NCBI RefSeq assembly: GCF_018691265.1
Contig: NW_024881300.1
Span: 4,049,046 to 4,113,045, forward strand
DNA: 64,000 bases
Reading direction: 5' to 3'
Source of the DNA: Tyto alba
Lineage: Eukaryota; Chordata; Aves; Strigiformes; Tytonidae
Shown: piece by piece, positions 25,151 through 37,900 of the stretch
Layout of the letters: each line of letters begins with the position of its first letter
Numbering within the stretch: the first letter of the stretch is position 1
Notes under the pieces: model-generated
Database searches by the model: none
What the model was told of the DNA's origin: nothing
The model's input: the letters and a program-made list of their open reading frames with translations, nothing else
Made by a program: the position numbers and the translations under genes

Positions 25151-28100
25151 TCAACATTTAGTGAAGCCTTCTTCCCCACCCTGCTGAGATCAGGTTTACA
25201 ATTGAGGGATCACAGAAGTTCACAGATGCTCTATATTCACATAGTGCATACAAGCTATATAAAGTTCCAGACTTCCACTGCCATCTTACATCAGGCATCT
25301 GTGTCATCCTTTCTCAATGAGGACAAGAAGGTCTGTCATTTTGAATGTACATTCGTGACTGTCTAGATACTGACTAGTCTACAGAAGCTCCTGTTCAGTA
25401 TTAAAACAACGCTGGCTCATCCCTTACTAAACTGCTAACTACACTTCAACATAAGCTGTCTAACTGGAGAATATGATTAAATACTATCCAGAACAACTGC
25501 TCCTAACGTACACTTTGCTTGCTATTTACTCTATCAGACTGCACATTCAGGACTAGCAACGCTTGCCCACCAGTTGTTCACTCCTCAACGATGTACTGGC
25601 ACATGCATATGTGCAGCTGTGCAGCGAGCCAGATTTCTCTACAGAAAGAAGGTCGATTACTATCAAATGTCTGAACACAAGCCCTGTGCCAAAATTATCC
25701 AAACCACTTTATTCTTCTAGGTTTGTAAGTCCATAAACAAACAGGTTCAGACAATAGGAGTCGTTATAAGTACTAAGGAAGTGCAACACAACCTAGGTCT
25801 TATAAAAATACTGCGAAAACAGGATCAGTAATCAAGTCCTTTAAATAGCATGAGAAAAGACTTGAGCATTGCCACAGACATCATGTGTGTTCTCAGGCCA
25901 GTCATATAATCTGTCTTCACTCCCAAACTTTAAAAAGAACGACAACCTCTTCTGGTTTTCAGTTCTGTCATGACAGTTACCATTCCCCCTTCTGAACACG
26001 AATCAAGAATGCCACAGAAAGATCTGTAAATAAGAACAAAAAGCATACGCATCTCTATTTGTTAATGTCATTATCCCACTGATCTGCAGCAGTCCATATA
26101 TTTCTTGGGATAAAAGAGGAGTCCAAATCTTCACAAGGAACCCAGAATACCCAATAGTCATAGTTTTCCTTTTGTGCACTTAAAAAGTGCAAACTGTGAA
26201 TACAATTAAAGTAACAAGATGGAGCAGGGGAAAAACACATCCTTATAGACCAAGTTTAGCAACACACAAAACAGTAGTGCAAGCTTAAGCTTTCAGAAAA
26301 GGATGATTTACAGGAACTGTCATTTTATGAAGCAGTTCTCCCCTCTTCAGTGAGTTTGTGCTCTGTTTCATGGTCCTATCAGATTACTCAAAAAGGATAA
26401 AAATAAATTTTACTTCTGTCAATCATGGATGCTAGAGGCAGCTCTGTCATGCCCATCAGAATTTCACTCATTTTCTTGTGTTATGCAAGAATACTGGAAG
26501 CGTAAAAGAAAAGCAATCTTATCAACAGCAGGAGCTCATCAATGAGTCTTTTCCAAATTCTAGTCTGGATGAGTACTCATTATCCTTGGTAGATACGCAG
26601 AAGAATAATGAAGCTGCACTAGTTTCGGCAAGAGAGTAATACAGCATATCAAATGTTTACAACTGACATTGCATAAAATAAGAACATACTGGCTCTCAGG
26701 GCGTAGCTACAGATTGTGTTTTTCTCAGCAGCAGCAACTACCCTCCCACACACACTCACACACAAAGCGGGAGGGGAAATAAGAAGAGGTATTTTTAACC
26801 CAGATGATTTTGGCAATCAGATTTGCAGCGCACTAACGTAAACACCTGTATATATAGAGCGGATAGTATAGCAAGCTTTAGGACATGGGGAGAAACGAGC
26901 AACTGGGACAGAAACTGCAAGTGTTTTCACTATCAAATAAAAAAGTAACAAGTAAACCCTTAGGCCACAGCCTGGTATGCATTTCAGCTAGAATGGCTAT
27001 CTTAGTGTACATATAGCTTCACCCCAAAATAACAGAAATAAATTCTAAAGAGGGAAATAACAGTCACGAAATTTTGTTTGGCATGTAAGAAAAACAGACT
27101 AAATAAACATGAAAATCAAATGCATCTGCTTAAGCCATAAGCACATTTCAGAAAATTATGTAGTTCTGTTGTACGCAAATGAAGTTAATCTAAGTTAAGG
27201 TTTTCTCCTTTTTTTAAAAAACACAAGTTCTCATAATCTTTCATAGCAGAGTGCTTTGAGATATGTTGATAAAAAGTGATGTACAAAGCAGGTAAAAAAA
27301 AAATCCAGCTTTTAACTGTAAGGTTCAGCAAGAATTAGTCATTCTAAATTCAGTTATGAGAACAGAAAATAGCAACCGGAAGTGCAAGGCAGTGTTTATA
27401 CCTGGGCCTTCTCCAGCTCTCCTAGTATTTCTGGTCAATTATAAAGCATGTCTTTAAATGAAAACTTTAGAGCTTGCGATTCAGTATTTAAGGAATAATC
27501 AATAATGCACATAATACGTTAAAAGAGAAAAATATTTACTTTTTCCTTTCAAAATGTCTAAGTTCTATGGGCTCCTCTTTGCTTCCTTTTTTCTCTTTGG
27601 GCACGTCATTCAAGAAGTCACAGTATTTTACTGCCCAGTACCCTTGTAGATAAAATGGAAACTGTTGCCCTCCAGTTTGATGAAGCCTCATTTGTCATTC
27701 AGTGCTAGAAAATCAGCTTAACATGACCCAGTAGTTCAGAAGTATTAAAAAAAAATACACTGTGGTCTTAGGGGAGATTCTTAAAATGACACAATACAGC
27801 CGTGCAGCAGTTACTAACATGTAATATTAACAGCCTATTTGTCACTGCTATCCTGAAGATGAGGTACATTATTCTATATCATCAGTTGTTAGAATCTGTA
27901 ACTGCAGCCCTGCAATCCCTGCATCTGGTATGTGTAGACATGGGAACTGGGAGAAGACTGAACCCTCCAAAACTGGTGTGTTGTGCTTGACCCACAGGAA
28001 GAAGACTGACTGTAAAGGTAAGCGAGAACATTAGGCAACTACTGACTGAAGAGAATAGAGGAATTATGTGCTATACTTGCTAGGTGAAGGTTTGTCTAGA

Positions 28101-31100
28101 TTCTTGGTATTGCAGGCCAATTTATCATCTACAACCTAACTCATCCTTTGTGGGAGCAAAACTAACGGACTCCATAAAAGGTTGCCCAGTTATTCAAAGC
28201 TCTGGTTTATGCTTCATCTATAAACTGAAATCCTCACCTAACTACCTACATGGATGCCTTTACCATTTATCAACTTCTAACACCAGTGAGCATGCTGATA
28301 GCAACCTGCTCCTTCATACAGAGACACATCCAGGTTTACAATCTGCTCCAGTGCTGAACCAAGCACCGAGCAGAACCCAGGTTTCCACAGTCAGAATGTC
28401 TAAGTAGGGCAAAACAAGACAGGAGTGTGCAAGAAAATGGATATTGTAGTTTATATAAGAGTATGGTAACATAGGCTAGGGTCTTTGGGAAAATCGGTAG
28501 AGAAGGAATGCAATAAGCCAAGGCAGGAAGTTTGAGTGGGGAGAGGTTACACAGTAAGAGGGAGATCAAAATGCTTCTTTCTATTTATCAGAGCATAACA
28601 CAGAGGCTGAGAACTGGTATTGATAGTATCTGAACAAAGTAGTTTGGGAACTCTTCACCCCTTAAAAATTACACTGTACTTCTGTAACATGACAGAGAGC
28701 AAACCATTCCACAGAAGACAATCCAACCATACAGTTAACTCTGTATTCCACATTATTAATATTACAGCTTTTCACCAATATATTTTATAACACCACTTCA
28801 ATGCAGTCTTAGGTGCACTAAACTCAAAGGCTCTGTACATCAAAGGACTGAAATGAGCCAGAATGATAATCTGAAACTTTGTTTTCCCAGCTGCTCACAT
28901 GAATGTAGAATCAGAAACACCTTGAATTCACTTCGTGAAGATTGACATAGTAAGCATAACAGGCAGAAACAGGAATCTAAGAAAGGGGAGGCTGAAGCTG
29001 AGCACAAACACCGTTTTTTCAGCAACTTTTAGAATAATTCCCCAAAATACAAGGGAGACCATACTACCACATCTCTCAGCTGTGCCCCATGCAAGCCCTG
29101 CAACTTTCCATCTCTTCAGAGTCCTAAATACCTTGCATTTATTCCAGCAGGAGTAGAGGTTTCACCACCTACTGTACCTAATCAGCCTAACCTCCTGCCC
29201 CCAACCAAAAAAGCCAGGCAATTTGAAAGTCAGTAGCATTTGCTCTCAAAAGCCTAAATTTGACAAATGACACTTATGGAATACAGACACTCTGACCTAA
29301 TTTAAAGAAGCTATGCAAAATACAGAATGTTGACAGATTTTCTTAGTGGTTCTTCGGATTAAACCACACATTCTCTTGTGGCCTTGTCACCTGAGTACAG
29401 TTATCCCAAATGATACCGTTAAAGCCTTTTGCAATGATACAGTTACTCCATCTCATCTCCTTTATGTCCTCAGTTTAGGGAACAACTACTAGAAAGCATC
29501 TAAGATACACATAAGTAGTTATAAATCATTGTAGACATTATTACAGCCCATTATGCAGCCATGAAAAGCAGTGAATCATTGTCACTAACAGTTAATACGT
29601 GCACTGTGATTGTGTTATTAGCTGGTCTTTCTGGTTTTTAGAGTCTGCCTTCATTTTGGGTATGAAGATACAAAGGGTTACTCTGTAAAACAGCTTTGGT
29701 GAGAAGGTAACAGTTTGTGCCCTGTCCCAGCTACAATCAGTCACAATGCCATTTCCCCTCCAGCACTGTACAAATTCTGCTTATCACCAAATTTATGTGT
29801 AAGTAGTCTTCCCATTTGTTTATATTTACCAAAAACATTAAAAAATCCCTAAAGGCTGGGATTAAAAGCATTTCTCCCTGCATTTGTTGCTAAAAAATCA
29901 AACTTAGCAGCCACTAGAAGATGAAGACTCTCATTAAGCAGTGGATTCAACATTACTTGCCTCCTGCCGTCTTGAATAACCTCATACGTAAGAAAATGGA
30001 AAGATCTTGATTTGAAAGGACCTAAGAGTACATCCAAAGAGGAACATTTACAAGATTTTGAAAATAACCTTCTCCACCAACCTGTTAAAGATCAAACAGA
30101 AAAATCCAACTCTGTCCGGCAACTTTGCTATATTAAAAATATCTGTCATTTTTAGAATTGATGACTAATCTTCAAAAGCTTCAAAATGCAGTCAGAGAAG
30201 CCATTTTTAAAACAAGCAACCACTATTAATCTAAATATTAATATGAACAGTATGATTCTACATTTCTGGGTTTAATAAATTAGCTGTTAATTATCTGCTC
30301 ATGTTTCTACCTACAAATGTCTTTTATGAAGCCTCAAATGAAGTTTCTGTTTCTCCTTTAAAAAAGCCAAAACACAACACAACCCAAACCCAAACCAAAC
30401 CCAGATTTCTATTTTCATTAATTTATTGCTGAAAGATCATGGGTTTGCAGTCAGATGCCCAGAAAATTTATTTTTCCTTCCTTCCCCCAGGTACATAAAA
30501 GTGAGGACTGGGCCTCTCAAAGAAAACTGATGGAAGTATCTTCTCTTCTGTTACACCTATCATCCTTTGCCTGAAAAATAATCACAAGCATTCAATGCCA
30601 CCGAGACATTTAATCAGAAGAGCCACGTGAATGATTAAGTTCAGCTGTTCAGTTAGCTCATGAGATGTGCAGGCCACAACACAGGCCGAAAGCCTGCTTA
30701 TCAACCTGTTCTGCAGTTCTTCAGACTTAAACTCACCTTCCCTGAATGACTTAAAAAAAAAAAATAGCGGAACTGTTCAGTGTTCTATTTCGCCAGTATT
30801 TCACAAGAACACTCATAGATGCGTGTACTCAAGGTAGAAGAGAATGCTGGCTTGTTAATAAGCTTGCTCCTGCCTTGCAATTTTACTTAGCCTTACTGAT
30901 CATTTCACTCATCTTAAATTCCACTGTCATTCGAACCCCCCATGGCATGCCTGGACAAATGCAAGGACTTGGATGTTGTTTTACAGGCTGGGCTTACTGC
31001 CAAGGCTGCTCCACGTACTTCCCGGGCCCACTAGGGCAGCTTTAGGCAACAACTCCCGTATTTACATTATTGCTGTGAACAGCCAAATTGCTGCTTACTA

Positions 31101-31490
31101 CTGACCCAGGCCCAATCTACTCATTTCTCACACATTCAAATCAACATTACTTATTTGGCCACCCTTCAAGTGGGATATGATAAACTGCTTGTAGTTGTAC
31201 AACACAAACAAAAGGAAAAAGACCATCATGTTTTAAGCAGAGGGCTACCTTTTACTTTGAAGAAAAAGACCTTATTTATAATTTTCAAAAATATGTGAGA
31301 TAAAAGCATTAGCACAAATGCTTTTGTACCCTGCCCATCTCCCACATCCCAACTCTCAGGATTTGTTTTCATTTGCACCATGCCCCTACTTCAGATGGGA
31401 GAGGAGGAGACAGAGGGTGAGGTGTGACTATGAATTCGCACACAAAATAAGTGACATTTTGCCAAACTGGGGATCTGTTTCAAATCCCTG

Positions 31491-31517
31491 CACTACGTAG
31501 TGACTCACTACATAGTG
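31491..31517. repeat. Tandem palindromes
   Basis: A perfect 12-bp palindrome, CACTACGTAGTG (31491-31502), is followed 15 bases on by CACTACATAGTG (31506-31517), which differs at one position. In NFATC3 intron 1. Confidence 0.9.
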
Positions 31518-33239
31518 ATTCTCAATGCACTGTCTAGTGATCCAAGAATCATATGCCAAACCATAAAAGTTATGAAATTAGATCAGGTGCAACTACAACT
31601 GCTTTGCAACAGCACCCAAGAGAGTTTGGTATTTTTCCAAATGGTCTCATCCTGATCAAGCTTTATCCAAACAGGCAAGACTTCAGTTAGCGAGCATACT
31701 GTGAAAAAAAACACAACATACTAAAACACATCATCTTCCCAGGATTACCATCTTAATCTGTTACTCTTAATGGCCAGCCACCTCTTGACTCCACCGATAC
31801 CAGATTTTACTTTAATACACATTTGCCTTTGGTTCTTCCTCAGTGTCTCTACGTTACCTTTAAGTCACGAGGTTCTTGTCACAGACCCTCTATTTTAGGT
31901 CAGATGCAGCTGTTTGATTTTCCCTCTTCTCCTCCATCAGCAGATTATATAACCACAGCCTATGACTGATTTGCATTGTGTCCCTGCGTGTCCATCTTTT
32001 ACATGCACAGATACCAGCATTCACTAGCTTGTAAAATAAAATAATAGTAACTAAATTTCCCTCAAGTGGCGGTTCCTATCACAATACCTTTAATGCTCAA
32101 TATCTAATAAACAAACAAACATTTCTGTTTAAAAGTATGATTTATGTTTAAGGGAGAAAACAAAGAAATGGACTCAAGGAATGTGTCCATTCATTCCTTT
32201 CTTAAAATTGCACCAATCGATCCATCCTACCCTTAATCCACAGGAGCACTCTTTTGTATAGAAGGTGTTTACAGACCAGAACAGACAGCTGTATTTATAT
32301 GGATGACTCAAATTATACATATTAACCACAAAGTTACCATCTTGTGCAAAGACTTTCTCTCCTACCCATTCATATAGGCAATCAAATCTAAACAGAATAA
32401 ATACTTTTATAAGGAATAAAACTTCAGATGAACCAGAGAGGTGTGCAAGATGGTCGGTGAAAAAGACTTTAGAAGATCTTGCCTCATGAGTTTCTCTTAC
32501 TCAGCTAAGGAAAGCAAACTTTGTAGCAGTCCTAGATCAGTAGTATGTGATCACAAAAATTAATTTCACCAAAAACAACCCTTAGTCAGCTCACAGCTCA
32601 AGTTGACAATTATTGCCAGCCTCCAGACCTTAATTTTTCACTCAGCCTAATTATGAGACTGCTCTTTTTCCTACCACAACTTGACTTTCTTAGTATGGCT
32701 TACTTCAATCACCATCTTAGGGAAAAGAACAAAAAGTTCAAGTACACTGCAATCTTTTGTGAACAGCTTAGGCTGTTTTCTACTCTACCAACAATCCCTG
32801 ACAGCAATACCTGTCATGAATACATGTTTAAGAAGTGAAGAATAATAGTTTACAGATTAATGATCAAGGCAAAGCTGTAAAGACTACTATTGTGCTAGTG
32901 TTTCAGTACAAATAATTGGTTTTAAGACTTTCTCTACACATCTAAATTAAATTACACATACATAGTGCCAGTTTTTGCTACAGAGGACTCTGCCTATCTA
33001 CTGAAGAAAAATTCAGTGCCTGCTATTGCTTCAGAGCACTTAACGCATGGGCAGGAGGTAACTTCTGAGCAGCCCAAGCAGCTCCCAGATGCTGGTACAG
33101 AAAGAAGGTCAAGCATGGAAACCTTCAGAAGAAAAGATCAGGTACTACACTTTGATAGTCACAATGGCAAAACATGTATTTCAATCTTGATATTCAGTAA
33201 CAGCCTCAAGCCTATAAGCTAACAGCTCTAAGCTACAGG

Positions 33240-33240
<1 letters not shown>

Positions 33241-33273
<33 letters not shown>

Positions 33274-33279
33274 CAAACC
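33241..33279 (+). repeat. A-rich tract with AAAC units
   Basis: Units such as AAAAC and AAAC around an A13 run in intron 1. Confidence 0.85.
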
Positions 33280-36200
33280 AAGCAAACTCAAAGGAGAACA
33301 AGAGTATAGAAGTTTTCAAATAAACTAAAGATGCAAATTCAGATATACTGTCCTTATGCAGAGCAAGGCTCCAGCTCACAAAGATGTTTTGAATTGTCAC
33401 TAAATTCATCACAGAACTGGAATATTTTTCATACTTTTCATACCATACTTCTCAGGAGAAAAATAATAGAGATCGTGAGATTCATCTGTAACAAGATTAC
33501 TAAATATTACTTAACCAGCTATTAAGTCACAGGAAATATGCAGAACCTCTTTTCAGCTTGTTTCATAGTTTCCAAGAAAACAAAACAGATATTATGAACC
33601 AGAAGTCCAAGAAGGGTATTTTTATCAGTACTTTTCAAGCAGTCACGTTTTGGGAAAAGAAACAAACTTATCAAGAATGATTATTTATATTGAAATATAA
33701 AATTATTTCTCCTCCTCTACTTCATAACCTGAGAACAAAAGGTGGGTGCTATTGTGAAATGTCACATATTGCTCTGTTTTACTGGGTAACAAAACCTTAG
33801 CCCATCTTTCGCTCTTAGAAGACTTAATCAGAAATAATAGTAACATTTTAGACAGGTTTCTAAAGAGCAGTACCAATAACTCTTCCATCAGAATTCCCTA
33901 AGTAACTAAATAATTCATTTTCTGGATATTGAACAGTTTGCAGCCTCAAATATTGAAGCCAGTCCTCATTTCACATACCAACAAGAAATAATTTTGGATG
34001 TTACAGAACCTTACAAGATCCTAGATTCCCAGCTTAGTACTACATACCCCAAATTCTTTACAGGCCCTTACTTTGAGGATGCAGTATACTGTTTAACAAT
34101 AGTGTGAAGGTCTTAACACTTAATAAATTCTAGGTAAACTTCCCAAAATTATACTGAATAGTATTGCAAAACTGAGGGGGGGAGGGGGGTGTGTTGTATA
34201 TGTGAAGGGGATGGGGACACCATTAGAAAAGTGTTCAAGTGTCAAATATTACATCACAAACATCTCTTCATTAAAAAGACCAAACATGGTGGCACCTCCA
34301 ACACATTAATTGACCAATGAATTAGCAACATGACAATATATTTTAGTAGACTGTAAAGGACCTGAACAATACTGCAATTCAAATGCCTACTTAGCGATTT
34401 CTAATGCAACTGATAAAAGGTGGCAAGATGCAGTCAGATGCTACTGCAACTAACCAGTTTTGGAAGAAAGAATATACCAATGAAATTTGGTTCCCTTCAG
34501 AGTGCTCTATAGCATTACCTTTGGGCACTAAAGACTTGAATTATTCTGTCAGAAGAGATGAAGCTCATTAGTACCTAGAACCGTACCACCTGTTTTGAGT
34601 GCTGAACACTACAAAATCGAGTTATAATTTTTTTCTTCTTTGGAACAAGGACACCAAAATATCAGAGAAAGAGAGCAAGACTTAGCAGAAGGTGCTTAGT
34701 ACCTAACTTCCACTTTAAAAGTAGCTGAAGAGCTTTCTACAATCTCTTACTTAGCAACCACCTGAGCAAATTTTTGTTTCAGTTCACAAGCCATATGAAA
34801 CCAGCTATCCCTTTGATTTCCAGTGAATTATGCTGCAAAGACTGCAGTATTAGACTATAGGCTTTCAAGCACCTTTAAACCGTCTTTGATGCATTCCCCT
34901 CTGCAGCAGGAACTACAGTTTTCTGAGCAAGCACACAAGCAATACTGCAGAATATTAGTCTCAATTCCCACCACTTAGCAGAAAACTAAATATCTTAGTT
35001 GTACTATCCTGCAAGCTACTGAAATTGTTCTGTATAACAACTCAGATTCCTAGTTGATTTTATGTCTCTTACTGTCCTTTTAATGTCATAAAAAGGGTAA
35101 TCCACTGCCTGGGACTAGAATTTTCTTAGTAGTTCAGAAATCAAAAGAATATTAAATTAAAGAATAGCTCATTTTATTTTTTTAATCAAAAGCAAGAAAA
35201 AGATAAAACATATAAATAGATACACTTACATTTGTACATACATAAAAAATAAAATCCTCAAACACTGCAGTAGTCTCAGCATAAAAGAAAACACTAACAT
35301 AGATTTGCATATTATTGACAAGTTTATTTCATAGGACTTGGTACTAGACACTTCTTTCGCAAGGATGCTAATCACAAACCTCCAGAGATACAGCATGAAG
35401 CAAGAGTTTTCAAGTGTTCTCCATGATCATGGAAGACTTAGTAATTTTAATAGTATTTATTGCAAATTAAGGAACTTTTACGTGTGACCGACATGTTTTA
35501 TTAGTATATGTTAGAAAAAAAATACCCTTACGCTTACTTTGTTGCACAAGGGACAACACCATTGAAGCAAGCGATAAGGGATTATGAAACATGTGTTTTA
35601 GGGAGATCTAAGAACTTTTGTTCATCTAACTAACATACCTGGAAAAGGGGAAAAGGAAAAAGATCTGATTTCCAACATGTGTCCTCTCTTATATGCAATC
35701 TGGTTCTTCACAGGTAAAATACATGGGCAGAATTAACAGCTAAACTCTGGCAATCCTTTCAATGGAACACTTCAAGGCAGAGACCTATTCTAATCCTCTC
35801 CCCTGAAGACCATATCTGTGCACAGCAAGCCAAATTTATGTGAAAATAGTAGAAATAGGGGTGTCATGATAGTTTTTATTGTAATTTGTTAACATTCCCC
35901 ACTGTTTTCATATGGTGCTGTAATGCATTTATTTGGCTAGCAGAACTCAGGTCCCTTTCCCAAAAGCACCATCTGCTATTCCCTTAAGTCGGAAAATAAA
36001 CAAAAAAAATGTCCCCTTATCTGAAGGAATCTGTAAACTAAGTCTTAGCATCAAAAAAGTTAGATATTTTGTAAAAAATTAAGCCGAGTGTTCACACTGG
36101 ATTGTATACAGACTGTAGCAAACAATTATTTTTTTAGTAATCAACTTCTGCAGACAACCGAGCCAGAGAACAAAACAACATGGCTGCATCATTTAGCCTG

Positions 36201-36878
36201 GATACAGTCCTGTTTCAGAGCTATCTTATCATCTAACCAGTTAGACTTAAGACAGCGCATTACCAATTAATACTTATTTCAAGTAGGTCAGAGTAAAAAA
36301 GCATGCAGCCATCGAACTGTGGGACAGCTACACACGGCACAGCGGGCTCTTATTGATTCCCCACACCATAATTTACAGGGAATGCATTATTTTCTGTGGT
36401 TTCAAGAAATAAAAGCTCTTTTAAACGGGATTTTCATGCTCCAGTACTACAAAAGAGAATAAAATGGAAGCACTCCGAAACGTGTGTTTACATCCGTACG
36501 GATGGACCCGAACAGCCACCACATCTCAAGACGCTGTTTCGCCCATCCACACACGCACGTACACAGAGTTTATAAGAACACCCTGCAGTAACTATGATGC
36601 TTTACATACGGGGAACAGTTCGGTTGGAACTTTTCGTCGCAACAGCCCCGACCAAGTCTCTACCGCAGCCCCACTGAGAGGTCGTTTCTCACCGCGCTAC
36701 GCGGAGCGCGGCGGCACGCCGAGCCGCCCCGGGACCCCCCGCCGATCGCCCCGGCCCGGCGACCGGGACCCCCCGCCACCACCTGCGCCAGAGCCACCCC
36801 GGGGCCGGGCCGGGGAGGGCGCGGAGGGGGCAGGCCCACCGGATCCAAGCCGTCCCCCGTCTGCGCGACCGCCGGGGC

Positions 36879-36935
36879 CTCCCCACCCCCACCCCCCCAA
36901 AAAAAAAAAAACAAAAAACAAAAAAACAAAACACC
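36879..36935 (-). repeat. C-run and A-run composite; G-quadruplex motif on the NFATC3 strand
   Basis: C runs of 4, 5 and 7 separated by single A (36881-36898) are followed by an A-rich tract with single C to 36935. On the NFATC3 RNA strand this reads as a U-rich tract followed by G7-U-G5-U-G4, which meets the usual four-G-run quadruplex pattern when the G7 run is split. It lies about 400-450 nt into intron 1. Confidence 0.8.
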
Positions 36936-37335
36936 GCGCCCCTGTGGGGGGGTAGTGCTGGTGGTGTGTGCGTGTCCTCCCGCAACGACTTGAGTTTTCG
37001 GGGTTTCATTTTCCCAAAGAAAGTTGCAACGGCGGCGAGAGGCCCGGCGCCGCTGGCGGTATCGCCCCCACCCGCCTCCCTCAGTCCCCGGGGCGACTCG
37101 GCAGCCCCCACGTCCCGCCACCGAGGGGAGGGGAACGGCGCCCTGGGGCGGCCGCAGCCTGAGGGAGAAGGGACGCCGCCGCTTCCCGCCTGGCGGCTGG
37201 GCAGGCGGCAGCCCCCCCCTCTCGCCTTACCCAAAGGAAAACAGGAAGCCGAAGCCCCCCCTCCGCCCGTTCCCCGGCCCCGGCCCCGGCCCGGCGGGAA
37301 GGGAGCGGCCGCGACCCGACTGCGGCGGAGCGCAC

Positions 37336-37435
37336 CTGCAGGCCCCAGCGGCGGCCCGGGGCCGGGCTGCCCGTCCTCCCCGAAGATCAGCCTGAAGTCG
37401 AACTCGTCGGTGGCGCCGCAGTTTGCCGTAGTCAT
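37336..37435 (-). CDS. NFATC3: NFATC3 coding exon 1 (N-terminus)
   Basis: The ATG is at 37435-37433 and the exon encodes residues 1-33 plus the first base of codon 34. The product begins [14 protein letters not shown] and continues RLIFGEDG, which matches the NFATC3 N-terminus as I know it from mammals, followed by a Gly/Pro-rich stretch. The donor is CAG|GTGCGC, with the intron starting at 37335. The ATG context is weak (C at -3, A at +4). It is the first in-frame ATG, because an in-frame TGA lies at 37651-37649 and the 71 codons between contain no ATG. The exon sits inside the CpG island. Reading past the donor gives a long GC-rich open frame that is not NFATC3-like, which supports splicing here. 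Confidence 0.93.
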
Positions 37436-37648
37436 GGGTTTGGCCGACGAAGCGAAGCGAGACCCCGTCGCCCTGCCGGGCCGCGCCGGGCTCCCCGCCG
37501 GGCTGCGCTGGCCGCCGCCGCCGCCCCTCAGGGCCGCCTCATAACACCGGATGGCGCCGGAGGGGGGCGGGAGCGCGCGGGGAGGCGGTGGCGCGAGCGG
37601 TGCCTTTGGCCCCAGCGCGAGCTCCCGTGTCCGGGCGCCTTCTGTCAC
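37436..37648 (-). other. Open leader in frame with the NFATC3 start codon
   Basis: Upstream of the NFATC3 ATG the same frame stays open for 71 codons back to a TGA at 37651-37649, with no ATG inside. The first sense codon is GTG. This GC-rich stretch is probably 5' untranslated region or promoter. The open frame would allow a non-AUG N-terminal extension only if transcription starts far enough upstream, which the sequence does not show. The conserved N-terminus at MTTANCG argues for the annotated ATG. Confidence 0.5.
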
Positions 37649-37651
37649 TCA

Positions 37652-37663
37652 GGGGCGGGGGCG
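37652..37663 (+). promoter_or_regulatory. GC box (Sp/KLF type)
   Basis: GGGGCGGGGGCG, about 220 bp upstream of the NFATC3 start codon and inside the CpG island. Motif match only. Confidence 0.5.
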
Positions 37664-37674
37664 CCTACTACGGG

Positions 37675-37690
37675 CCCCGCCCCCGCCCCG
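37675..37690 (-). promoter_or_regulatory. Double GC box (Sp/KLF type)
   Basis: CCCCGCCCCCGCCCCG on the plus strand, that is overlapping GGGGCGGGG elements read in the NFATC3 direction, about 240-255 bp upstream of the start codon. Motif match only. Confidence 0.5.
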
Positions 37691-37750
37691 CGCGCCCGCC
37701 GGCCGGCCCCGCCCCACCCTGTCCCGCGCCGGCGTTTCCCACAGTTGGGT

Positions 37751-37768
37751 CTCTCTCTCTCTCTCTCA
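37751..37768 (+). repeat. (TC)9 microsatellite in the promoter
   Basis: Nine TC units (GA on the NFATC3 strand) between the GC boxes and the CRE-like site. GA/TC tracts in promoters can act as GAGA-type or nucleosome-poor elements and can vary in length. Confidence 0.85.
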
Positions 37769-37774
37769 CGCGGT

Positions 37775-37782
37775 GACATCAG
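37775..37782 (+). promoter_or_regulatory. CRE/ATF-like site
   Basis: TGACATCA, one base away from the CRE palindrome TGACGTCA. It lies about 340 bp upstream of the NFATC3 start codon. Motif match only. Confidence 0.35.
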
Positions 37783-37853
37783 CGACGCCTCGTGACCCGC
37801 CCCCCTCGACGCCCCGGAGGGAAGGAGGGGAGGAGTGCCTCGCGGCAGAGTCT

Positions 37854-37859
37854 CACGTG
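37854..37859. promoter_or_regulatory. E-box CACGTG (USF/MYC type)
   Basis: Palindromic CACGTG in the context TCACGTGG, a typical USF-type site, with a related CCACGTCA about 15 bases to its right. Motif match only. Confidence 0.45.
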
Positions 37860-37900
37860 GCACGGCTCTCCGCGCCACGTCACGCGCCGCGTCGCGCGGG

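Larger units (their letters stand above)
21345..37335 (-). other. NFATC3: NFATC3 intron 1
   Basis: A 16.0-kb intron that begins GTGCGC inside the CpG island and ends TTTTCAG at exon 2. The first 700 bases in transcript direction (37335 to about 36640) are very GC-rich; the rest is AT-rich. Contents I can support: a T29 tract next to the acceptor, a 14-bp direct repeat at 22255-22292, a (AC)10 microsatellite at 24166-24185, a degraded CR1-like stretch at about 24400-25150, tandem palindromes at 31491-31517, an A-rich tract at 33241-33279, a G-rich stretch at 34176-34196 and a C-run/A-run composite at 36879-36935. No coding exon is recognised. Confidence 0.9.
1..37435 (-). other. NFATC3: NFATC3 locus, 5' part (coding exons 1-3 and introns)
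   Basis: This is the minus-strand extent of the gene inside the window, from the start codon to the left edge. Three exons join in frame with GT/AG borders: codon 34 (Asp) is split between exons 1 and 2, codon 410 (Arg) between exons 2 and 3, and exon 3 ends on a codon boundary. The conceptual product to that point is 464 residues. NFATC3 is a calcium/calcineurin-dependent transcription factor of the NFAT family; it is cytoplasmic when phosphorylated and nuclear after dephosphorylation. The rest of the Rel homology region and the C-terminal transactivation part are missing because intron 3 runs past base 1; I looked for the next exon in bases 1-9161 and did not find it. The transcription start lies to the right of 37435 but its position is not determined. 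Confidence 0.93.

Noticed and set aside
28084..28407. A 107-codon plus-strand frame in NFATC3 intron 1
   Set aside because: It starts at GTG, has no domain and no splice signals that would make it an exon.
36464..36955. A 163-codon plus-strand frame at the edge of the CpG island
   Set aside because: It is low-complexity Pro/Arg/Gly and ends in Lys encoded by the A-rich tract. It has no recognisable domain and lies in NFATC3 intron 1.
36689..37648. A 319-codon minus-strand open frame through the CpG island
   Set aside because: Only 37336-37435 is NFATC3 exon 1. The frame left of 37336 is read-through into intron 1 past a good donor, and the GC-rich composition explains the lack of stops.
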